Below, piece by piece: positions 1 to 9,392 of a stretch of 64,000 nt of DNA. The stretch lies in the NCBI RefSeq assembly GCF_020295405.1, contig NZ_JADEYP010000005.1, positions 104,338 through 168,337 of the forward strand, read 5' to 3'. Within the stretch, counting starts at the first letter, position 1; the number at the start of each line of letters is the position of its first letter. A program made the translations under genes and the position numbers. The stretch comes from Sphingobacterium bovistauri (GTDB taxonomy: Bacteria; Bacteroidota; Bacteroidia; Sphingobacteriales; Sphingobacteriaceae). The notes below the pieces were generated by a model that did no database searches, was not told the origin of the DNA, and was given only the letters and a program-made list of their open reading frames with translations.

Positions 1-2051
1 TATCAAAAAGATCAAATGAGAATTCTTCGGCAGAGATTTTCAAATTGATTAATAGTGGTAGTCCGGCAGTAAGAAGTGCAGCGTTTGTCGCATTACCTAA
101 TGTGGTAAAAGATAGTGATTTTGATACCATAGCAGAGTTGTTAGGTAAGGCAAGTGATAGTGAAGTGAAATTAGCACAACAAGCCGCTATTGTAGCTTTG
201 CAAAACAATACAGCTAAAGAAAGTATTGTGAAGAAACTTTCTGCAAATATTTCGAGATCTTTAGCTCCATCTTCAGTGCGTTATTTCCCAGTTTTTGCTG
301 GTGAAGGTAGCGTAGAAGCACTACAAACAGTTAAGAATTATATTGGTAAGGATAACCCATTACGTGCCGAGGCTATTAAATCATTGGCAAGTTGGTCAAA
401 TCCATCTTCATTAGATGCTTTGACTGAATTATTGCGTACAGAAAAGGAGCCCTCAATTTTTAGTACAGTATTCGACGGTTTCGTTAAGCAATTGAATGCG
501 AGTTCGGTTAATAATGATCAAAAAACAATTTTGTTGAAAGATGCTTTTGCTTTTGCGCAAAACAACAAACAAAAGAATACCGCATTAGGAAGTTTAAAAT
601 CTACAAATACATATTCTGCTTTAGCTTTTGCGAGTAAATATCTAAATGATAAAGATCTTAAAGGGGTGGCTACTGATGTGGTGATGAATATAGCTTCGGA
701 TAATAAAGACTTTATCGGTAAAGATGTTCGTAATTGGTTGGAGAGCGCTATGAACAATCTTTCAGGTAGTGAAAGCTCCTATTTGCGTGAGGCTATTGTT
801 CGTCATTTGGCAGAAATGCCAAAAGGTGAAAGTTTCGTTTCTATGTTTAATGGTAAAGATTTGACAGGTTGGAAAGGATTGGTTGAAAACCCAATTAAAC
901 GTGCCCAAATGTCTGCGAAAGAACTTGCCTCAAAACAAGTAGAGGCGGATAAAGCTATGAATAACACATGGGCAGCAGAAGACGGAAGTTTGGTGTTTTC
1001 GGGTCATGGTCAAAATATTGCTACACAAAAACAATATGCTGATTTCGAGTTGATATTAGATTGGAAATTAGACAAAAATGGTAAAGAACCAGATGCAGGT
1101 GTATATTTGAGAGGAACACCTCAAGTACAAATGTGGGATATCTCGCGTACTAATGTTGGTGCTCAAGTAGGTTCTGGTGGTTTATACAATAATCAAAAAA
1201 ATGAATCGAAACCTTCTAAAGTAGCAGATAATCCACTAGGCGAATGGAATAACATGAAAATTCGTATGGTAGGAGAGAAAGTGTGGGTATGGTTGAATGG
1301 TGAAAAAGTTGTTGACAACGTTACTTTAGAAAATTTCTGGGATCGTAGTCAACCGATTTTTCCAATTGAACAAATTGAATTGCAAGCTCACGGCTCGAGA
1401 GTGTGGTACCGCGATATTTATATCAAGGAAATTCCTCGTAAAGTAACGTTTACGTTGAATGAGCAAGAGAAAAAAGAAGGATTTGAGATGTTATTCGATG
1501 GTAAAAACTTGAATAAATGGACTGAGTCACCAGCATATGAAATCGATTCAGAAGGTTCTTTAAGATCAAATCCAGATGCTAAATTTGGTAAAAACATATA
1601 TACGAAAGAGCAATATGGAGATTTTGTATACCGTTTTGAGTTCAAATTGACTCCGGGTGCAAATAACGGTGTAGGTATTCGTACGCCGATTGAAGGGGAT
1701 GCTGCCTACTTAGGTCACGAAATTCAAGTATTGGATGATGATGCGGATGTTTACAAAAATCTAAAACCTTATCAATATCACGGTTCGGTATATGGTATCA
1801 TTGCATCAAAACGCGGTGCATTAAAGCCTATGGGGGAGTGGAATCAGCAAGAGATCCGTGTTCAAGGATCTAAAATCAAAGTAACATTGAATGGTAAAGT
1901 GATTGTTGACGGTGATATTAAGGAAGCATCTAAAAATGGAACTGCAGACAAGAAGGATCATCCTGGATTGAAGCAAACAAAAGGCCATATTGGGTTCTTA
2001 GGACACGGTACTGAAGTTTTCTTCAGAAATATTCGTGTGAAACAGCTTTAA
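1..2051 (+). CDS. HEAT-repeat protein with two DUF1080 domains (5' partial)
   Basis: The reading frame is open to the left edge (from base 3), so the start lies outside the window and the first possible start codon, TTG at 45, is probably internal. The visible part has an alpha-helical HEAT-like region of about 260 residues (alternating S/A-rich helices of about 30 residues). Two DUF1080 (3-keto-disaccharide hydrolase, concanavalin-like) domains follow. They start near residues 263 and 478 counted from base 45, each opened by the hallmark MFNGKDLTGW or LFDGKNLNKW. DUF1080 proteins are usually secreted or periplasmic and act on sugars; the missing N-terminus presumably carries the signal peptide. 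HEAT + DUF1080 fusions are common in Bacteroidota polysaccharide metabolism. The family call is firm; the substrate is unknown. Confidence 0.85.
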   Translation, partial: SKRSNENSSAEIFKLINSGSPAVRSAAFVALPNVVKDSDFDTIAELLGKASDSEVKLAQQAAIVALQNNTAKESIVKKLSANISRSLAPSSVRYFPVFAGEGSVEALQTVKNYIGKDNPLRAEAIKSLASWSNPSSLDALTELLRTEKEPSIFSTVFDGFVKQLNASSVNNDQKTILLKDAFAFAQNNKQKNTALGSLKSTNTYSALAFASKYLNDKDLKGVATDVVMNIASDNKDFIGKDVRNWLESAMNNLSGSESSYLREAIVRHLAEMPKGESFVSMFNGKDLTGWKGLVENPIKRAQMSAKELASKQVEADKAMNNTWAAEDGSLVFSGHGQNIATQKQYADFELILDWKLDKNGKEPDAGVYLRGTPQVQMWDISRTNVGAQVGSGGLYNNQKNESKPSKVADNPLGEWNNMKIRMVGEKVWVWLNGEKVVDNVTLENFWDRSQPIFPIEQIELQAHGSRVWYRDIYIKEIPRKVTFTLNEQEKKEGFEMLFDGKNLNKWTESPAYEIDSEGSLRSNPDAKFGKNIYTKEQYGDFVYRFEFKLTPGANNGVGIRTPIEGDAAYLGHEIQVLDDDADVYKNLKPYQYHGSVYGIIASKRGALKPMGEWNQQEIRVQGSKIKVTLNGKVIVDGDIKEASKNGTADKKDHPGLKQTKGHIGFLGHGTEVFFRNIRVKQL

Positions 2052-2069
2052 TCTCAAAAGTGGTTAATA

Positions 2070-2105
2070 AAGAAACCCCAATTACTTTAGTAATTGGGGT
2101 TTCTT
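2070..2105. terminator. Bidirectional intrinsic terminator
   Basis: A perfect 16-bp stem (AAGAAACCCCAATTAC and its complement) with a 4-nt TTTA loop lies between two convergent genes and is T-rich on the plus-strand 3' side. It can stop transcripts of both the DUF1080 gene and prs. Confidence 0.85.
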
Positions 2106-2127
2106 ATTTTTTATAAAATATGATCGA

Positions 2128-3084
2128 TTAATCTACATCAAATAAATCAGAAATTGATGAGTGTTGATTCACACTTTTTATCGCTTTTGCAAATAAATCT
2201 GCTGTAGACAAGACTTTAATTTTAGTTGAGTTTTTAGCTTTTTCAGCGTCTAATTTAATTGTATCTGTTACAATCATTTCAGCTAAAACCGAATTTTCAA
2301 TAGTTTCGTAAGCCTTCCCCGACAATACGGCATGTGTACAAACTGCTCTAACAGAATTAGCGCCATTTTCCATGATCAAAGCTGCTGCTTTTGATAGAGT
2401 ACCTGCTGTATCACAGATGTCATCAATTAACACAACGTCTTGACCTGTTACATCACCTATAATAGACATTGATTCGATTTCGTTAGCACGTTTACGACGC
2501 TTGTCACAAATGATAACTTCCGCATTGAAGAATTTAGCAAAAGTACGCGCGCGGTATGAACCACCCATATCAGGAGATGCTATTGTTAAATTAGGAAGAT
2601 TCAACGATTTGATGTAAGGGACAAAAATAACCGATCCATCCAAATGATCTACTGGAATGTCAAAGAAACCTTGTATCTGAGCAGCATGCAAATCCATTGT
2701 CATAATACGACTTGCACCAGCAGCGGTAATCAAGTTTGCAATCATTTTGGCGCCAATAGCTACACGAGGCTTATCTTTACGATCTTGACGAGCAAATCCA
2801 AAATAAGGAACTACAGCAGTAATATAGTGAGCTGAAGCTCTCTTCGCTGCATCAATCATCAATAATAATTCAAAAAGATTGTCGGTAGGTTGGTTGGTCG
2901 ATTGGATTAGGAATACGTCACTTCCTCTTACAGATTCATTGTAGAACGGTTGAATTTCGCCGTCACTAAATTTAGATAGTGTTTTTTCTCCTAAAGCTTT
3001 CCCGTACGACTGGGCGATTTTTTCTGCTAGTTCTTGCGTTCCTGAACCTGCAAATAATTTAACCGTGTTAAATTGCAAAGGCAT
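2128..3084 (-). CDS. prs: Ribose-phosphate pyrophosphokinase (PRPP synthetase)
   Basis: Makes PRPP from ribose 5-phosphate and ATP in the cytoplasm, feeding purine, pyrimidine, His, Trp and NAD synthesis. The 318-aa product has the standard length. Visible motifs: N-terminal KLFAGSGTQELAEK, the PRPP-loop sequence VVLIDDICDTAGTL, and the flexible catalytic loop region DKRRKRANEIESM. The frame extends 13 codons further up to an ATG at 3123, but that ATG lies inside a TAnnTTTG -7 box (3121-3128), and family members begin with the MPLQFNTVKLF-type start, so I chose 3084. It converges on the DUF1080 gene. pyrR and pyrB, which use PRPP-derived pathways, are 10 kb away. Confidence 0.95.
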   Translation of the reverse strand: MPLQFNTVKLFAGSGTQELAEKIAQSYGKALGEKTLSKFSDGEIQPFYNESVRGSDVFLIQSTNQPTDNLFELLLMIDAAKRASAHYITAVVPYFGFARQDRKDKPRVAIGAKMIANLITAAGASRIMTMDLHAAQIQGFFDIPVDHLDGSVIFVPYIKSLNLPNLTIASPDMGGSYRARTFAKFFNAEVIICDKRRKRANEIESMSIIGDVTGQDVVLIDDICDTAGTLSKAAALIMENGANSVRAVCTHAVLSGKAYETIENSVLAEMIVTDTIKLDAEKAKNSTKIKVLSTADLFAKAIKSVNQHSSISDLFDVD

Positions 3085-3120
3085 GGTGTTGTAGTATTTA
3101 TATGTTTTGTGAATGATGCA

Positions 3121-3128
3121 CAAAGTTA
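3121..3128 (-). promoter_or_regulatory. -7 box of prs promoter
   Basis: TAACTTTG on the minus strand matches the Bacteroidota -7 consensus TAnnTTTG. It is about 37 bp before the chosen prs start. No good TTTG -33 box is visible at the usual spacing. Confidence 0.5.
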
Positions 3129-3211
3129 GATAAATGAAATTGAAAATAAAAAGACTATAATAAGAAATAAAACTATAGAAATTAAGTTGTTGGATTGGTA
3201 TATAAAGAAAA

Positions 3212-3240
3212 AAGAGAGTTATTTATATAACTCTCTTTTT
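3212..3240 (-). terminator. Terminator of tRNA-Gln copy 1
   Basis: AGAGAGTTAT with its complement ATAACTCTCT around a short AT loop, flanked by A/T runs, directly after the 3' end of the first tRNA-Gln on the minus strand. Confidence 0.75.
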
Positions 3241-3241
3241 G

Positions 3242-3312
3242 TTGTCCGACCTGGATTCGAACCAAGACAAACAGTACCAAAAACTGTCGTACTACCCTTA
3301 TACTATCGGACA
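3242..3312 (-). tRNA. tRNA-Gln(TTG), copy 1
   Basis: The minus strand folds as a cloverleaf: acceptor TGTCCGA/TCGGACA, D-stem GTAT/GTAC, anticodon stem ACAGT/ACTGT with 7-nt loop TTTTGGT (anticodon TTG, glutamine), T-stem CTTGG/CCAGG with loop TTCGAAT, discriminator A. No CCA is encoded. It is identical in sequence to the second copy 209 bp away. Confidence 0.95.
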
Positions 3313-3362
3313 ATCATACAATCAAAATGCTAGATTTAAACCTTGTTTTTTCAACTGCTGTG

Positions 3363-3393
3363 CAAAGATAAAAACTAAAATTAAAGATTCAAA
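3363..3393 (-). promoter_or_regulatory. Promoter of tRNA-Gln copy 1
   Basis: On the minus strand, TTTG (3390-3393) is followed by a 19-nt spacer and TATCTTTG (3363-3370), matching the Bacteroidota TTTG-N19-TAnnTTTG consensus. It lies 50 bp before the tRNA 5' end. Confidence 0.7.
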
Positions 3394-3419
3394 TAAAAAA
3401 TAAAATATTTTAAAATAAA

Positions 3420-3450
3420 AAAAGGAGTTACAATTTGTAACTCCTTTTTG
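3420..3450 (-). terminator. Terminator of tRNA-Gln copy 2
   Basis: AAAAGGAGTTACAA paired with TTGTAACTCCTTTT, just beyond the 3' end of the second tRNA-Gln on the minus strand. It separates the two tRNA units. Confidence 0.75.
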
Positions 3451-3521
3451 TTGTCCGACCTGGATTCGAACCAAGACAAACAGTACCAAAAACTGTCGTA
3501 CTACCCTTATACTATCGGACA
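3451..3521 (-). tRNA. tRNA-Gln(TTG), copy 2
   Basis: Same 71-nt cloverleaf as copy 1, with anticodon TTG and discriminator A. It has its own upstream promoter and downstream terminator, so the two genes are independent transcription units. Confidence 0.95.
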
Positions 3522-3566
3522 AACATTACCAAACTTTATGTGTCCCTGTTTCATCGTTTGATGATG

Positions 3567-3597
3567 CAAATATACGCTGATTTTTGAACCCGTCAAA
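3567..3597 (-). promoter_or_regulatory. Promoter of tRNA-Gln copy 2
   Basis: TTTG (3594-3597), 19-nt spacer, then TATATTTG (3567-3574) on the minus strand, 45 bp before the tRNA 5' end. It has the same architecture and spacing as the copy 1 promoter. Confidence 0.75.
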
Positions 3598-3849
3598 TTT
3601 TTTTTGCTTATAGAGTCTATTTTGCTTGATTTTCAAGGGAATATTTTTTTTGATATTTTTCGAAAAGGCTTTAGTTTGGGTAAAAAGTACTAAACTGTGT
3701 TAAAATGTTATTTATTTATTCATTAGTAGAAATGTATTCCTTATTTTCGAAGCAGGTTTGTAATCATTTAACCTAGATAAGGCTAAGTATAAATATTTCA
3801 GTATTAAATTTTACTTAGTTGTAGATCAATAATGCAATTAACATATATG
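3598..3849. other. Intergenic region upstream of the DUF2723 gene
   Basis: AT-rich divergent region between the tRNA-Gln promoter and the DUF2723 gene. I see no exact TTTG/TAnnTTTG pair on the plus strand and no open frame worth calling. Confidence 0.4.
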
Positions 3850-6800
3850 ATGAATTATAATAAGATTAACAATTTGCTTGGATGGCTTTGTGCTGTCGTA
3901 GCTACACTTGTTTATGTCGTTACTGCTGAACGTACAGCTAGCTGGTGGGACTGTGGAGAGTTTATCGCATCTGCATATAAGATGCAGATTGTGCATCAAC
4001 CTGGTGCGCCTCTATTTTTAATGATTCAAAACATATTCTCTAACATGGCTATGGGTGATAAATCACAAATCGCATTTTGGATGAATGTTGGTTCTGCTGT
4101 CAGTTCGGGTTTAACTATTCTATTTTTATTTTGGTCAATTACAGCTTTAGGGAGAAAGATATTTCTTGGTAATGCTGATTTATCGCATACTTTAAATCCT
4201 ACGCAGACTATTGTAGTGATGGGCGCAGGTTTAGTAGGTGCATTAGGATATGCTTTTACAGATACATTCTGGTATTCAGCGGTAGAGTCTGAAGTATATG
4301 CCATGTCTTCTTTGTGTACGGCAGTTGTGTTCTGGGCGATTTTAAAGTGGGAAGTGCGAGCTAATGAAGAGGGAGCTGATCGTTGGTTGATATTAATAGC
4401 CTACGTGATGGGACTTTCTATAGGTGTTCACTTGTTGAATTTATTAGTTATTCCAGCGATAGCGTTAGTCGTTTATTTTAGAAAAACAAAGGAGGTAACG
4501 AAAGGAGGTGCTTTCAAAGCATTCTTAATCGGGGTTGTAATATTAGGATTTATTTTATGGGGTGTGATCCAGTATTTAATCAAGTTTGCTGCATTTACAG
4601 ATTTATTATTTGTGAATTCATTAGGCTTAGGATTTGGTACAGGTGTTGCATTTTTTGCTTTATTGGTAGTTGGTGGTCTAGTATTTGGTATTTGGTATTC
4701 TATTAAGAAAGTTAAGCCTATTTTGAATATTGCTCTTGTGTCATTGGGTTTTATCATTTTTGGATATAGCTCATTTACTATGATTACGATTAGGGCGAAA
4801 GCTGACCCGACATTGAATAATTCTGATCCTGATAATGTATTTACATTTTTAAGTTACCTGAATCGTGAACAGTATGGAGATGAACCATTATTCAAGGGTA
4901 AGTATTTTGATGCTAAGCCGACTGATGCTTTTGATGCGGGTAATGTTTATCGTAAGGATAATGATAAATATGTAGTAGCTCGTAAGAAAACAAATTACAC
5001 ATATGATAGAGAGACTGTATTCCCACGAATATATAGTGATAGGGCAGAGCATGCTAGTTTTTATAGACAGTATCTTGGTTTAGGCCCTGAAGAACAGCCT
5101 ACTTTCTCAGATAATTTAAAATTTTTCTTTGGCTATCAAATTGGCCATATGTACTTCCGTTATTTCATGTGGAATTTCGTAGGTAGACAGAATGATGTAC
5201 AGGGGCATGGGTCTGTGCTAGAGGGAAATTGGATTTCAGGTATCAAGCCTATCGATAATACATTTGTGGGTGGTCAAAGCAATTTGTCAGAGTCTGAAAA
5301 GAGTAACCCTTCGCGCAATACCTATTTCTTCCTACCATTAATTATAGGTCTAATAGGTGCATATTGGCATTTTGGAAAAAATCAGCGTGATGCACTTGTG
5401 GTTATGTTATTATTCTTTTTTACTGGTTTGGCGATAGTGCTGTATCTCAATCAAAATCCACTACAACCACGTGAGCGTGACTATGCATATGCGGGTTCGT
5501 TCTACGCTTTCTCTATTTGGATTGGTTTGGGAGTAATTGCAATTTGGGATTTTGTATCAAAAAAAGTAAACGCAAAATCTGCTGCAATAGGTGTTACAGC
5601 ATTAGGTTTATTAGCTGCTCCAGTCTTATTTGCTTCACAAAATTGGGATGATCACAATAGATCAGAAAAATTATTATCTCGTGACATGGCACAGAATTAT
5701 TTAGAATCTTGTGCACCTAATGCAATTTTATTCTCTTATGGTGATAATGATACCTATCCATTGTGGTATCTCCAAGAGGTAGAAGGTATTCGTACAGATG
5801 TAAGAGTGGTAAATTTGAGTTTATTGTCTTCGGATTGGTATATGCGTCAAATGATGAAAAAAGTCAACGATGCAGATGCGTTACCTATCAATATCGATCC
5901 AGAGAAAATCAAGGATGGTGTTCGTGATGTTATTTATTATTACGATTACAATATCCCAGGAAATATTGAGGTTAGTGATGCTTTGCAGGTGATGTTGTCG
6001 GATGATGCTGAAAACAAAATGCAAACGCAGTCAGGTGAAAGTGTAAATATTTTGCCTACTAAAAATTTAAAGTTGAATATTGACAAGCAAGCGGTGTTAG
6101 CGAATAATGCTGTTCCGACCATGTTTAAAGATTCAATAGCCGATTCTTTGAGTTTCGTATATCCAATGGGGTATGTTTCACGTGCAGAACTTTCTGTGTT
6201 GTCTGTATTAGCTAATAATAATTGGAAGCGTCCAATTTACTTTACAACAACAACTCCACAGCAGTATTATTTGGGATTGGATAAGTACTTAATATCTGAG
6301 GGATTTGCTTTGCGATTAATTCCTGTTGATACAAAAGTTCAAGATGCGGAGCAGGGTGCTATACAGGATACAGATTCAGTGTATGACAAAATAATGAACA
6401 AATATAAATGGGGCAATATTGGAAATGCTAAATATTTGGATCCAGATACGTATCGTTATTTGACGTTTTATTTGAGTTCGATATTTGGTGAGACAGCTCA
6501 AAATTTATTAAATGACGGTAAGAAAAAAGAAGCACACAATGTAGTGATGAAGGCTTATGACAATCTTCCTAAAAGGATTTTTCAAATGAGCGAAGCTATG
6601 AGTTATATTCCGTTATTGGATGCCATGTACCAAACAGGAGAGTCTGCAAAGGCTAAAGAGATTGCATTACGTAATTTATCTTACATAAAAGATAATATGC
6701 AGTATTTTGAAGGTAATCAATACATAAAAGATATATCTGCTGAGCGTAATGTTCGTTTAGCTTTAGTTGGAATGCAACGAATTAAAATGTTAGCAGAGCA

Positions 6801-6876
6801 ATATAAGGATGCGGATGTTAAAAAGGCATCAGATGAGCTTTGGAAAAAATACGGCTATTTCTTTGGAGAGGAATAA
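3850..6876 (+). CDS. DUF2723 multi-pass membrane protein (GT-C-like)
   Basis: About 1008 aa. The N-terminal half is the DUF2723 domain, with the hallmark TASWWDCGEFIASAYKMQIVHQPGAPL segment near residues 25-51, shown here only by its key WDCGEF residues. About a dozen hydrophobic helices follow. A periplasmic region with QNPLQPRERDYAY and, near residue 640, YGDNDTYPLWYLQEVEGIR comes next, and the C-terminal ~150 residues are helical and repeat-like. The membrane topology and acidic loop resemble GT-C glycosyltransferases, and the family has been linked to protein O-glycosylation in Bacteroidota; that role is inferred. ATGs at 3832, 3847 and 3850 are all in frame. I chose 3850 because family proteins typically start MN-x-KxINNLxGW. 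A terminator follows. Confidence 0.85.
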   Translation: MNYNKINNLLGWLCAVVATLVYVVTAERTASWWDCGEFIASAYKMQIVHQPGAPLFLMIQNIFSNMAMGDKSQIAFWMNVGSAVSSGLTILFLFWSITALGRKIFLGNADLSHTLNPTQTIVVMGAGLVGALGYAFTDTFWYSAVESEVYAMSSLCTAVVFWAILKWEVRANEEGADRWLILIAYVMGLSIGVHLLNLLVIPAIALVVYFRKTKEVTKGGAFKAFLIGVVILGFILWGVIQYLIKFAAFTDLLFVNSLGLGFGTGVAFFALLVVGGLVFGIWYSIKKVKPILNIALVSLGFIIFGYSSFTMITIRAKADPTLNNSDPDNVFTFLSYLNREQYGDEPLFKGKYFDAKPTDAFDAGNVYRKDNDKYVVARKKTNYTYDRETVFPRIYSDRAEHASFYRQYLGLGPEEQPTFSDNLKFFFGYQIGHMYFRYFMWNFVGRQNDVQGHGSVLEGNWISGIKPIDNTFVGGQSNLSESEKSNPSRNTYFFLPLIIGLIGAYWHFGKNQRDALVVMLLFFFTGLAIVLYLNQNPLQPRERDYAYAGSFYAFSIWIGLGVIAIWDFVSKKVNAKSAAIGVTALGLLAAPVLFASQNWDDHNRSEKLLSRDMAQNYLESCAPNAILFSYGDNDTYPLWYLQEVEGIRTDVRVVNLSLLSSDWYMRQMMKKVNDADALPINIDPEKIKDGVRDVIYYYDYNIPGNIEVSDALQVMLSDDAENKMQTQSGESVNILPTKNLKLNIDKQAVLANNAVPTMFKDSIADSLSFVYPMGYVSRAELSVLSVLANNNWKRPIYFTTTTPQQYYLGLDKYLISEGFALRLIPVDTKVQDAEQGAIQDTDSVYDKIMNKYKWGNIGNAKYLDPDTYRYLTFYLSSIFGETAQNLLNDGKKKEAHNVVMKAYDNLPKRIFQMSEAMSYIPLLDAMYQTGESAKAKEIALRNLSYIKDNMQYFEGNQYIKDISAERNVRLALVGMQRIKMLAEQYKDADVKKASDELWKKYGYFFGEE

Positions 6877-6931
6877 GCTATTTATTAAATCTATCTAGTG
6901 TTTACATAAACTAGACTTTTAATTTTTATAT

Positions 6932-6974
6932 AAAAAGGTGCATTAGCGATAAATAAGGCTAATGCACCTTTTTT
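6932..6974 (+). terminator. Intrinsic terminator after DUF2723 gene
   Basis: 16-bp stem AAAAAGGTGCATTAGC with its complement, 10-nt loop, ending in a T-run. Confidence 0.85.
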
Positions 6975-7322
6975 GTTGACGATGAGATACGATTAATATT
7001 ATTGCTAATTAAATATAGTCTATGATATTGCTCAGTTATTTATTATTATTCTGTTCATGTATTTGATTACAATGAGCAGCTAGGTGTCTGCTTCTTCTTG
7101 GTTTGTGTACTGAGTGTTTATATTATGGTAGTTTAATAGGATTGGTAGAAGCACATGTTATATTTAGACGCTTATATATCTTGGAATAATAGATTTAAAT
7201 ATCGTGCTATTTGATAGGTTTGGGTGATTAATCCAATAGGCGTTTGTCTTAATAATAAATAAGGTCCTGTATACAATTATACAGGACCTTATATTATTTT
7301 ATTAAAGCTTTTGTTAACTAGG
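6975..7322. other. Intergenic region between convergent genes
   Basis: Between two terminators (6932-6974 and 7261-7290). I see no supported gene or promoter in it. Stop codons are frequent in all frames. Confidence 0.4.
7261..7290 (-). terminator. Terminator after lipoprotein module 1
   Basis: 12-bp perfect stem AAGGTCCTGTAT with its complement, 6-nt loop, 33 bp after the stop of the minus-strand lipoprotein. AT-rich on both flanks. Confidence 0.65.
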
Positions 7323-9374
7323 CTATGGGTTATATCTCCATGGTCTAATGCCTTTAAATTCTGCTAGTTCTGCTGCCCATAGCATTAGGTTTCCTGCTAT
7401 GATACTATTTTGAGCATCTTGACTTCTAGCAACATAATTTTTTGGACTATAAGCGTTTCCATATGGTTTTGCCTTAGGTCTGCCTGTCGTTGCATCAAAT
7501 TCAAAGGGACATGCAGTAGAGGATGTGCCTCCGTCATAGGCCGTCAAACCGCCGTCTCCTAGATAGAAAAAGTTTTTTGTCTTATGACTAAACATTGAAG
7601 GTGTTATAGCGTCTGTAACGTCATCTGCTCTGTTGATCGCCTGTCCGTAAGAATAGATAGTTACCTCACTGCTTGGGACACCAAGTAGACCAACTGAGGT
7701 TGAACTGTCCTCACCCCAATACTTACCTCTAACATCTCCAAAAGGGCCATTTAAGACTCTGTCATTAACATTTAAAAGTGGATACATAGCCCCAGATGTT
7801 GATAGGAATCTAGGTGTAATCGTACCTGTGGGAAGTGCGAATAGTTTGTTTAGTAATGCACCAACCCCTGTAGGGTGGATGTATTCATTCATCAATATAA
7901 AAATTCCACCAGCATTTACATAGTTCACGATTGCATCTTGGAGTGCTGTAGTGTAGGTAAGCTGGTCGAACGCAAATATCACAATATCAGGTCTAAGTGT
8001 CGCGTCTGTTGGATTAAGTTTGGCTAAAATAGTCGCTGTAGTATTAGCATTTACATAGTTTGCTGTATTGTCAGTCGCAGTGCCCCCTATCCACACACCT
8101 TTGCTAGGTGTTGCTGCATCCCAAGGCACCATCCTAACTAAACTGTTGTCTAGGTTTCCAAAATTGCGTAGATCACTAAGCATTTTCCAAGGTGCATTTC
8201 GTTCCATCGCGTAACCCCATACACCACCACTAGAAACATGAAGTATTCGTTTTGAAGGTAATGTATAGGAAAGTCCAACATTAGCAATAAGTTCATCGCC
8301 ATAAGTAGGTGATGTATATTTGAATAGAAATTTGATATCTTTCACAACTGGATAATTAGCATTAGTAAAGGTCGCTAAGTTTATTGATGCTTTAGATGGA
8401 TCTACTGACTTGAAAGTGACTGGAAGATGGGATACTTTAATTTCGAATTCATCCATTATGGATGGATCAGCTGTGTAATAGCTAAACTCCCAAGTGTTTG
8501 ATGGATTGACTGCGTTTGCATCCAAAAATTGACTTACTGGAACATTCTGTAAGTTAGAAAATGAGTTTTGCTTAACATCAAATGTTGCGCTTTTAAAATT
8601 ATTTTGATCTATAAAATGTGCTTTAATTCCGTTTACTGTAGCATACATTCCCAATTTAGTAGCATCTACTTTGACAGTTACTTTTGTCATTTTGTGCTTA
8701 AATAAAATTGGGACATTATAAGTTTTGATGTTGCCTGTTGGAGTACCTGTAGGTATATTTAAGGTGCCCTGTGCATGTAATAAATCCTTGTTAATAGGAG
8801 CTTCTACAGTAGGGTTTTGCAAATCAGCTATAGCGGGTAATGGCTGATCTTCATTATAAGAGTAGGCTATCCATTGATAGGAATCACCTTTGGATACGTC
8901 GAATTTAATAGGAGTCCCGACGGTGCCATCGAAAGTTTTCCAGACAGTTGGGGAATTGTTTTTATAGAACAATATACGATAAGTATGACCTGGGGTCATA
9001 TTCGCTGCAGTTTTCCTTGTTGTTCTATTTTTTATTTTGTCCCTTAGTGATGTCTTGTTATCAAAAGAGGATATACCGTTTCCAATTGAAGTTTGTTCAG
9101 CAATAGCATCTACGGTAAATCCAACCTCATTAGTATAGGTGGTACTTACTGAAACAGTTTCTTGACCATCACTTGAGTATTGTGTGTTTAGACTTGCTAA
9201 TTTAATAGGGTCGGGTGATTGAGATTTTGAATCTTCTATACCAGTAACGGTAAATGAAACGGTTGTTTCGCCATCTTCGGATCCAAATTCATCCTTGTCT
9301 TTAGAGCAACTACTTGAAAATAAGATGAATGCAGTAAATATGGATAGCTTTATGTGTTTAAAAATATTGTTCAT
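7323..9374 (-). CDS. Module 1 lipoprotein: fimbrillin-like N-domain + GATase/ThuA-like C-domain
   Basis: 683 aa with an N-terminal lipoprotein signal (hydrophobic stretch, then SSS-C at Cys23). Residues ~40-370 resemble the Bacteroidota fimbrillin/Mfa family: a VSFTVTGIEDSKS opening strand, PGHTYRILFYKNN, a DLQNP segment and FKHKMTKVTVKVD, the usual fimbrillin motif. Residues ~375-683 form a second domain: KRILHVSSG, PDIVIFAFDQ, a YVNAGGIFILMNEY segment, VLNGPFGDVRGK, NFFYLGDGGL, IIAGNLMLWAAELAEF. This is the alternating strand/helix pattern of a class I GATase-like or ThuA-like fold. I see no clear catalytic Cys-His-Glu triad, so it may bind rather than catalyse. It is 35-55% similar by eye to the products at 10285 and 47760. 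It follows a small peptide gene by 18 bp, probably in the same transcript. Likely cell-surface or outer-membrane; the function is unknown. Confidence 0.75.
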   Translation of the reverse strand: MNNIFKHIKLSIFTAFILFSSSCSKDKDEFGSEDGETTVSFTVTGIEDSKSQSPDPIKLASLNTQYSSDGQETVSVSTTYTNEVGFTVDAIAEQTSIGNGISSFDNKTSLRDKIKNRTTRKTAANMTPGHTYRILFYKNNSPTVWKTFDGTVGTPIKFDVSKGDSYQWIAYSYNEDQPLPAIADLQNPTVEAPINKDLLHAQGTLNIPTGTPTGNIKTYNVPILFKHKMTKVTVKVDATKLGMYATVNGIKAHFIDQNNFKSATFDVKQNSFSNLQNVPVSQFLDANAVNPSNTWEFSYYTADPSIMDEFEIKVSHLPVTFKSVDPSKASINLATFTNANYPVVKDIKFLFKYTSPTYGDELIANVGLSYTLPSKRILHVSSGGVWGYAMERNAPWKMLSDLRNFGNLDNSLVRMVPWDAATPSKGVWIGGTATDNTANYVNANTTATILAKLNPTDATLRPDIVIFAFDQLTYTTALQDAIVNYVNAGGIFILMNEYIHPTGVGALLNKLFALPTGTITPRFLSTSGAMYPLLNVNDRVLNGPFGDVRGKYWGEDSSTSVGLLGVPSSEVTIYSYGQAINRADDVTDAITPSMFSHKTKNFFYLGDGGLTAYDGGTSSTACPFEFDATTGRPKAKPYGNAYSPKNYVARSQDAQNSIIAGNLMLWAAELAEFKGIRPWRYNP
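8798..8869. repeat. 72-bp identical tract shared with 11814-11885
   Basis: This stretch in the module 1 lipoprotein gene is base-for-base identical to 11814-11885 in module 2, while flanking sequence differs at many third positions. It encodes the conserved AYSYNEDQPLPAIADLQNP segment. A recent gene-conversion tract is the simplest reading. Confidence 0.75.
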
Positions 9375-9392
9375 TTTCAGTAAAATAAGAAA

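Noticed and set aside
3060..3123. Longer prs start at 3123
   Set aside because: The ATG overlaps a TAnnTTTG -7 box and adds residues absent from the family.
3322..3522. 66-codon minus-strand frame over the second tRNA-Gln
   Set aside because: It overlaps a perfect tRNA cloverleaf and its terminator, so it is a chance frame.
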